Assembly: GCA_014896635.1 (NCBI GenBank)
Contig: JADBKA010000042.1
Location: 1-27,125, forward strand
Reading direction: 5' to 3'
From: Ktedonobacteraceae bacterium
GTDB taxonomy: Bacteria > Chloroflexota > Ktedonobacteria > Ktedonobacterales > Ktedonobacteraceae
DNA: 27,125 nucleotides
Each line of letters begins with the position of its first letter. Positions within the stretch are counted from its first letter, which is position 1. A program made the position numbers and the translations under genes. Of the stretch, positions 22,569-27,125 are shown piece after piece. The notes under the pieces were generated by a model. That model saw only the letters and a program-made list of their open reading frames with translations. It was not told the DNA's origin and ran no database searches.

Positions 22569-24683
22569 ATGGAGAACCGGAACAAGAGACAGGAAGACCT
22601 TGCTGCCAGCATTCCCGCTTTCCGCGTCTGGCTCTGTGGCCCATTGCGCGTCGAGCGGCGGGTCGGCACAGGCTATGAAGGTGTGCAGACCGCTGAGTGG
22701 GGCGGCAGCCATTACCCGCGTCTCCTGCTCAAGGGGCTGCTGTGTCGTCCAGGTCGGCAGGAGCGCCGCGAAGCCCTCCTGGACCTGCTGTGGCCGGACG
22801 CCGATCCTGAGCAGGCGGCCCAGTACCTCAATACTGCCACGACTAAATTACGCCGAGTCTTGCAACCGGTGAAAGGGCAGGAGAGCCTGCTCATGACGGA
22901 AGGCGACTCGGCGGTGTATCGTCTGGCAGACCAGGCCATGCTCTGGGTGGACGCCGATGAGGGACTGGCGCTGCTCAAGGAAGCGGAACAGCGTGGACGA
23001 ATGCTGCCGGAGGCGCTGCCTCTGCTGGAGCAAGCCGCCACCTGTTTCACCAGAGGCGTGTTTCTCCAGGAGGAGGGGCTGTGGGTGGCTGGCAGACGAG
23101 CCACCGTCGAACAGGCGCGCTATCGCTGCCGGCTGTGGCTGGCTGAAGCGTATGAGCAGCAGGGCATGCCGGGCCAGGCCGAGACGGCGCTCAGTTTGCT
23201 GCTGGAGGAAGACGCGACCGATGAAGACGTGCTCTGTCGCTTGCTCTGGCTGTTACATCGGCAGGGCATGACCTCTCAGGCGCTTCGACGTTACCAACAG
23301 GCTTGCGAGTTCTTTGACCGGGAAGGGCTGGAGCTAACTGAGGCCACAAAGCATGTAGCAGAACAGCTTGTGACCAGCGACAGAAGCATATCTCCACCAG
23401 CAGCACTCTCATCTTTCTCTTTGGGAACAAATCCTCTCCCTGGAATTTTTCTTGGGATGAGAGACAGAACCGATGAGATACTCTCTTTGTCCGAGCTAGT
23501 ATTTCCTGTAGATGATAGAGCCGAATCTGGCGCAAGTATTGCACAGATCATTACAGAAGTGGATGATTGGGTCGGTCATGCCGCATTCTGTCAGGAACTC
23601 CAATTGATCCTGGCACAGAAGGTCAGGATGGCTAACTTACAATTGGAGCAACAAAACGGACAAGAGAGCTTCTTGAAGCAAGAGACACTTCTTACAGCAC
23701 TCGTAACTCTTCCTCATGCCCTCTTCAGTTCATTTCAACAAAAGAGACGACCAGCAATTCAGGCCGAGTCCTTGTTGCCGCGCTGTGCTGCAAGCCTGAT
23801 GGCGTGCTGGTTTTTGATGAATGCCAGTAGCCTGACCTTTGTAGAACAGAGCCTTCTCACCTATTTGCCCGCATTAGAGGCCCTGGCTCAACAGTATTCA
23901 AAGTATCAGGCTGTCGCAGCTCACCTTGCTACTGAGGGATATATGCTCCGGGCTATCCTTGCCTTGCACCGCCTCGCTCTTGCAGAAAGGGAGCACTATT
24001 GTCGTAAGGCGATCACCTCTAGCAACCTATCGGGAGATCCCCGTCTTCAAGCTGGTGCCTGGATGTATCTTGGGTATACTCATTGCTATCAGGGAAAGCC
24101 AGAAGAGGCTATCCCTACTTTTCTTCAGGCCCTGCACTGTCTTGGGAAACTCCGGTCGCTGTTGCGCAGTGATATTTACATGGGGTTAGCTTGCGCTTAT
24201 GGTCAATGTCAAAAAGAGAAGGAAGCGTGTGAAGCCATTACCCTTGCACAGCAATATTTTCCTGCGCATCCTGAACATGAGCCAGACTATCTCTATGCCT
24301 CCTGTGGTCTCTCAGCTCTCTATATCTGGGAAGGGCGAACCTACCTTGCTCTCGGAGAGCACTTTCCTGACCGAGGATATTATCAGAAGGCCTGGAAGGC
24401 CCTGGGACAGGTCAGTGGAACACGTCCAGCCTCCGAGCGAGATCGAACAGAAATCCTCATTTATCAATCCAAAGCTGCACTTGGAAAAAGAGAACTCGCT
24501 GTTGCTTCTGATTACCTGGAGATTGGCCTTGATGCGGCGAAAGCTCTGGGGAGTAAGAGACGTGTAAGCGAAGCATGCGAAGTGTACCGACAGATGTGCA
24601 ACGATTGGCCCAACGAGCCACGAATGCGGGCTCTCTTGGAAAGATTTCGGCCATACCTGCTGGAAAGAAATGGGGAACTATGA
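22569..24683 (+). CDS. SARP/BTAD-type transcriptional activator with long helical-repeat tail
   Basis: A 704-residue protein. Residues 15-105 or so form an OmpR-like winged-helix (FRVWLCGPLRVERR, then LLKGLLCRPGRQERREALLD and AQYLNTATTKLRRVL). Residues 115-265 form the bacterial transcriptional activation domain with its helical repeats, ending near LRRYQQACEFF. There is no NB-ARC ATPase. The rest, to 704, is a TPR-like array (for example AGAWMYLGYTHCYQGKPEEA). Base composition turns visibly more AT-rich after about 23380, at the domain border. SARPs activate antibiotic clusters by binding 11-bp-spaced heptamers, and such heptamers lie upstream, between it and lanA. The start has GAGAGGAT 7 bases upstream. 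Its stop overlaps the cutA start (ATGA). Confidence 0.8.
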   Translation: MENRNKRQEDLAASIPAFRVWLCGPLRVERRVGTGYEGVQTAEWGGSHYPRLLLKGLLCRPGRQERREALLDLLWPDADPEQAAQYLNTATTKLRRVLQPVKGQESLLMTEGDSAVYRLADQAMLWVDADEGLALLKEAEQRGRMLPEALPLLEQAATCFTRGVFLQEEGLWVAGRRATVEQARYRCRLWLAEAYEQQGMPGQAETALSLLLEEDATDEDVLCRLLWLLHRQGMTSQALRRYQQACEFFDREGLELTEATKHVAEQLVTSDRSISPPAALSSFSLGTNPLPGIFLGMRDRTDEILSLSELVFPVDDRAESGASIAQIITEVDDWVGHAAFCQELQLILAQKVRMANLQLEQQNGQESFLKQETLLTALVTLPHALFSSFQQKRRPAIQAESLLPRCAASLMACWFLMNASSLTFVEQSLLTYLPALEALAQQYSKYQAVAAHLATEGYMLRAILALHRLALAEREHYCRKAITSSNLSGDPRLQAGAWMYLGYTHCYQGKPEEAIPTFLQALHCLGKLRSLLRSDIYMGLACAYGQCQKEKEACEAITLAQQYFPAHPEHEPDYLYASCGLSALYIWEGRTYLALGEHFPDRGYYQKAWKALGQVSGTRPASERDRTEILIYQSKAALGKRELAVASDYLEIGLDAAKALGSKRRVSEACEVYRQMCNDWPNEPRMRALLERFRPYLLERNGEL

Positions 24684-25030
24684 CAGATTTTATTCTCGTT
24701 CTTACTGCCATTGGATCGCAAGAAGAAGCGCAACGGCTTGCTTCTGCTGTGGTAGGAAAGCGTTTCGCCTCTTCAACAAATATTCTTGGACCAGCCCGGA
24801 GCACCTACTGGTGGAAAGGAAGAATGGAGACGGCCAGGGAAGAATGGTTCTGCTTGATACGGACAACCAGAGACCGCTATGAGGCTGTCGAGCAAACGAT
24901 TCGAGCGAACCATTCCTATGAAGAACCGGGAATCATCGCTCTTCCCATTATTGCAGGCAGTGAAAGCTACCTTAACTGGATGATGCGTGAAATCTATGCC
25001 GATACACAGAGGAGATCGGAAGGGAAGTAA
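24680..25030 (+). CDS. cutA: CutA1-like divalent cation tolerance protein
   Basis: A 116-residue protein matching the small trimeric CutA1 family along its whole length: an N-terminal VLTAIGSQEEAQRLASAVV, the hallmark ARSTYWWKGRMETAREEW, RTTRDRYEAVEQTIRANHSY and IIALPIIAGSESYLNWM. CutA1 binds copper and other divalent ions in vitro and is linked to metal tolerance; its true role is unclear. It sits in an ATGA overlap with the end of the SARP gene, so the two are translationally coupled. Its relation to lanthipeptide production is not obvious and may be chance. Confidence 0.92.
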   Translation: MTDFILVLTAIGSQEEAQRLASAVVGKRFASSTNILGPARSTYWWKGRMETAREEWFCLIRTTRDRYEAVEQTIRANHSYEEPGIIALPIIAGSESYLNWMMREIYADTQRRSEGK

Positions 25031-25068
25031 GCAAGGTCACTGGTATCAGGATGGTATCGAGGCATGGC

Positions 25069-25392
25069 ATGAATGAAACGAAACCAGCTTCCAGAGGCGT
25101 GCTCTCTGTCATCACCTGTGCCAGCTCCTCGGCGCCGCGTATCCAACGCTTTGTGATTCAGGCCCAGGCAGCAGGATGGGAGGTGTGTGTGATCCTCACG
25201 CCACAGGCAACGAAATTTGTTGAGCGTGCGATGCTCGCTCGTCTGACAGGGCATCCTGTACGAAGTGAGGACAAACGTCCAGAGGAACCTGACGTGCTGC
25301 CACGCGCCGATGCGGTGGTAGCGCTTCCTGTCACATTCAATACGCTCAACAAGTGGGTGCTGGGAATCACAGATCCCCTTGCGCCCGGCTGA
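25069..25392 (+). CDS. Truncated flavoprotein (HFCD/Dfp-like, N-terminal half)
   Basis: A 107-residue frame with the start of a homo-oligomeric flavin-containing Cys decarboxylase fold: LSVITCASSSAPRI, GWEVCVILTPQATKFV, EPDVLPRADAVVALPVTFNT and NKWVLGITD, where FMN-binding residues lie. Members are usually about 170-190 residues; this one stops just after ITDPLAPG. A one-base shift gives LTEGA, resembling the family's LLTEA, so a frameshift is likely. FMN binding may be incomplete. The ATG at 25069 follows GAGG; another ATG at 25051 is possible. LanD decarboxylases belong to this superfamily, but the precursor does not end in Cys, so that role is unlikely. Confidence 0.65.
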   Translation: MNETKPASRGVLSVITCASSSAPRIQRFVIQAQAAGWEVCVILTPQATKFVERAMLARLTGHPVRSEDKRPEEPDVLPRADAVVALPVTFNTLNKWVLGITDPLAPG

Positions 25393-25547
25393 CTGAAGGA
25401 GCGTAATACTTGTGACTGCTGCTCCTACGCCACAGTGATCAGAGGAGAAGGACGTGTACTTCTTCGAGGGGATGCTCACCCTTCTCTCTGTCGATGCTGT
25501 GCTCCCAGACGGGATGAAGCAGAAAGGAGTTTCAGAAAGGGAAAAAG

Positions 25548-26024
25548 ATGGCTAGATCGCTCGACACGAACAATATCTCCTCAAAAGAGCAGATGATCAG
25601 TGCATTTGATGCTGCTTATAACAGATTACTTGTGGCAGCGACGGCTGCGGCGGAACGGGGAGTCGTGCTCCCACAAGGCGAATGGGGACCGCGTGAGGTG
25701 CTCGCGCATGTCGCAGGATGGGCGGCTCAGGCGACGACGCGCATCCCCCAGGTGATTGCCGGCTCACTTCCTGTCGTCTATATTGACGAAGCTCAGCACG
25801 ATGCAGTCGATGATGCCTTCAATGCTGCTTTCATCGCGCTTGTCGGTGGGCAATCTTTCGCGCAGGTATCCGCTACATTCCAGCAAACGCATCACGCTTT
25901 CGTGGACATGCTCAAAGCGCAGGATGAGCGTCACTTTGTCCCCGGTAGCTATCTGTACGAGCGCATGCTGGCCGTTGTTCACCATCATCTTCAGCACGCG
26001 CAGGAGCTAGAGGAACGAGCTTGA
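25548..26024 (+). CDS. DinB-like/DUF1706-type four-helix protein
   Basis: A 158-residue cytoplasmic protein of the DinB/YfiT-like four-helix bundle group. Signs are the WGPREVLAHVAGWAAQATTR segment (about 45-65, with a putative metal His) and HHHLQHAQEL near the C-terminus (about 143-152) supplying further His ligands. Relatives include thiol S-transferases and the ClbS cyclopropane-hydrolase immunity proteins; the subfamily cannot be fixed by eye. A self-protection role next to a natural-product locus is conceivable but not supported by more than position. The ATG has AAAGGG 6 bases upstream. Confidence 0.72.
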   Translation: MARSLDTNNISSKEQMISAFDAAYNRLLVAATAAAERGVVLPQGEWGPREVLAHVAGWAAQATTRIPQVIAGSLPVVYIDEAQHDAVDDAFNAAFIALVGGQSFAQVSATFQQTHHAFVDMLKAQDERHFVPGSYLYERMLAVVHHHLQHAQELEERA

Positions 26025-26116
26025 CGGGATGGAGATGCTTCCTCTCATGCTCAAGACATTCAACACTCAGTACCAGAGAAACCGCGCATTTTTCTTCACT
26101 ATTGTCCCTTGCCACC

Positions 26117-26155
26117 TTGCCATACTTCTTTACCAGGAGCAAGGAAGTATGGCAA
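26117..26155. terminator. Hairpin between convergent genes
   Basis: TTGCCATACTTC (26117-26128) and GAAGTATGGCAA (26144-26155) form a perfect 12-bp stem with a 15-base loop. It lies between the convergent DinB-like and CPBP genes, where a two-way terminator is expected, but there is no clear T-tract. Confidence 0.4.
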
Positions 26156-26221
26156 TTGTGTGTGAGGGAACTGCGAACGAGCCGGGATGGGTACTGGAAA
26201 GCCGAATCGCGTATCACGTTC

Positions 26222-27115
26222 TCACAGATTGTGTGTGAGTGGAGTGGCACTCGCATGCTCACCTCGCAAGAGCTTTCTGCGGCTGGACAAGGCAACCCCG
26301 GCAATGATGACCCACAGCATGGCTCCGAAGACGAGGTTAAAGGTCAGGTCGGGTATCCCTGCCATCGCTGGACTGAGGAGGACAAATGTGCCGACGATGA
26401 TCGGGAGATGCATGAGAATCGCCACAAGCACGCTCCGGGTCTGGTCGTAGACCCACACCATGAGCACCCGGTAGGCCGGTAGCCAGGAGAAGAGGGCCAC
26501 GACCACGTAGAGAGCCGGAGGGATCGGCCCGGAGGAACTGGCGCTTACCGCGAAGAGCGGCAGGTGCAACGCTCCCCACAGCAGACCCACGATGAGCCCG
26601 GTGGTAAGCAGACCATTTCGCTTTCGGATCTCGGGAGTGGCGAACCCCATCCAGCCGACCTCCTCGAAGAAGGCGAAGACCAGCCCCACCACGAGACCGG
26701 ACACCAGCAGACTCGTCTTGTCGCCCGCCGTGATGATGGCGGGGAGAAAGGCCCTTGAGGTAAGCGAAAGCGCGAAGAGGATCGCCGTCATCAGCAGCGG
26801 GGCAGTCAGCAGCGCGACCGCGTACCAGCGAACGCTCACCCGCCACCGGAACAGCCGGGATCGCAGGTCGCGCAGGCCGGCCCTTCCAGAGATGAGGCCA
26901 GTCACCAGGAGGCCTGCCAGGGCGGGGATGAGAGCACCTGGGAGCATGGCCAGATACGCGAACGGACTCAGTATCGGTTGGGCGCCGGTACCCAGGAGTG
27001 CGCCGGTATCCAGGAAACCGAAGACGATGAGGGGGGGACCCCACGAGAGAGCGAACACCAGAATATAAAAGGTGAGCACTGGATGCCTTTTGATGAACAC
27101 ATTGATCTGTGTCAT
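26222..27115 (-). CDS. CPBP-family intramembrane metalloprotease
   Basis: A 297-residue protein with about eight hydrophobic helices. The CPBP (CAAX protease/bacteriocin-processing) motifs are in order: FFEEVGWMGF (Glu151-Glu152; the family has EExxxR or EExxWR), LLWGALHLPLF (His184) and ILMHLPIIV (third motif His about 237). The usual Arg after EExxW is Met here, as in some members. Relatives process prenylated or bacteriocin peptides or give bacteriocin immunity. Since the lan locus has no LanP protease, this is a candidate for leader removal or immunity, though this class is very common and the gene is 4 kb away. The start is near the window end, preceded by GAAGAA. Confidence 0.82.
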   Translation of the reverse strand: MTQINVFIKRHPVLTFYILVFALSWGPPLIVFGFLDTGALLGTGAQPILSPFAYLAMLPGALIPALAGLLVTGLISGRAGLRDLRSRLFRWRVSVRWYAVALLTAPLLMTAILFALSLTSRAFLPAIITAGDKTSLLVSGLVVGLVFAFFEEVGWMGFATPEIRKRNGLLTTGLIVGLLWGALHLPLFAVSASSSGPIPPALYVVVALFSWLPAYRVLMVWVYDQTRSVLVAILMHLPIIVGTFVLLSPAMAGIPDLTFNLVFGAMLWVIIAGVALSSRRKLLRGEHASATPLTHNL

Positions 27116-27125
27116 GATTTTCTTC

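Noticed and set aside
25069..25392. LanD-type Cys decarboxylase acting on the lanthipeptide
   Set aside because: The protein is truncated, and the precursor ends CPDN, not Cys, which EpiD/MibD-type enzymes require.
26337..27044. A 235-residue minus-strand open frame
   Set aside because: It overlaps the CPBP protease in another frame and has a Gly/Arg/Pro-rich out-of-frame composition.
1..27125. CRISPR arrays, rRNA or tRNA genes
   Set aside because: No array of regular repeats with unique spacers and no cloverleaf or rRNA-like segment was seen; the short-period repeats at 9040 and 22360 are 11-bp regulator sites.

Overview
The window looks like accessory DNA from a large, mobile-element-rich genome of the Chloroflexota class Ktedonobacteria. 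This assignment is inference. It rests on the style of the GAF/HisKA_3 sensor kinases and NarL regulators, a SARP-type regulator with a long helical-repeat tail, the SHOCT and CPBP membrane proteins, Chloroflexota-like gene content, and many insertion-sequence scars. No rRNA, tRNA or CRISPR array is visible.

Layout. (1) 143-4903, minus strand: a four-gene run with a DUF4388-like/HTH protein, a membrane protein with a coiled-coil tail, an MFS permease with a long acidic N-terminal tail, and an FAD monooxygenase. (2) 4904-6983: a decayed stretch. It holds fused remnants of a GAF sensor and a LuxR-type regulator, a perfect hairpin, an unknown small gene, and a multicopper oxidase cut off in mid-gene. 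(3) 6984-9636: a blaI/blaR1-type repressor and membrane protease pair with recognisable promoters and palindromic operators, a foldback MITE, an 11-bp-periodic five-repeat array, and a small SHOCT membrane protein. (4) 9637-10680: a graveyard of mobile DNA, with a 175-bp MITE, a NYN-nuclease fragment, a two-hairpin REP-like element and a broken IS630 transposase. (5) 10653-17577, minus strand: a 4-TM protein, a rearranged sensor kinase, a NarL response regulator, and two unusual double-domain DJ-1/PfpI proteins with a small membrane protein between them. A consensus sigma-70 promoter starts the DJ-1 operon, and two CsoR/FrmR-like palindromes bracket it.

(6) 17695-24683 is the most interesting part: a compact class I lanthipeptide locus. 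Reading on the minus strand it has a 63-residue precursor with an FDLD leader motif and a strikingly acidic, cysteine-rich core (22006-22197), a LanC cyclase (20706-21935) and a full-length LanB dehydratase (17695-20691). A divergent SARP/BTAD regulator lies at 22569-24683. Between precursor and cyclase is an 11-bp hairpin followed by a T-rich tract, the expected attenuator that keeps precursor above enzyme. The lanA/regulator intergenic region carries heptamer repeats at 11-bp spacing, which is the form of a SARP operator. No dedicated protease or exporter is in the window, and the LanB tail has been rewritten by a REP hairpin. (7) 24680-27115: cutA, overlapping the regulator stop, a truncated flavoprotein, a DinB-like protein and a CPBP membrane protease.

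Working model: the SARP protein activates lanA-lanC-lanB by binding the 11-bp repeats. LanB dehydrates Ser/Thr and LanC forms thioether rings. Export and leader removal must be supplied from elsewhere.
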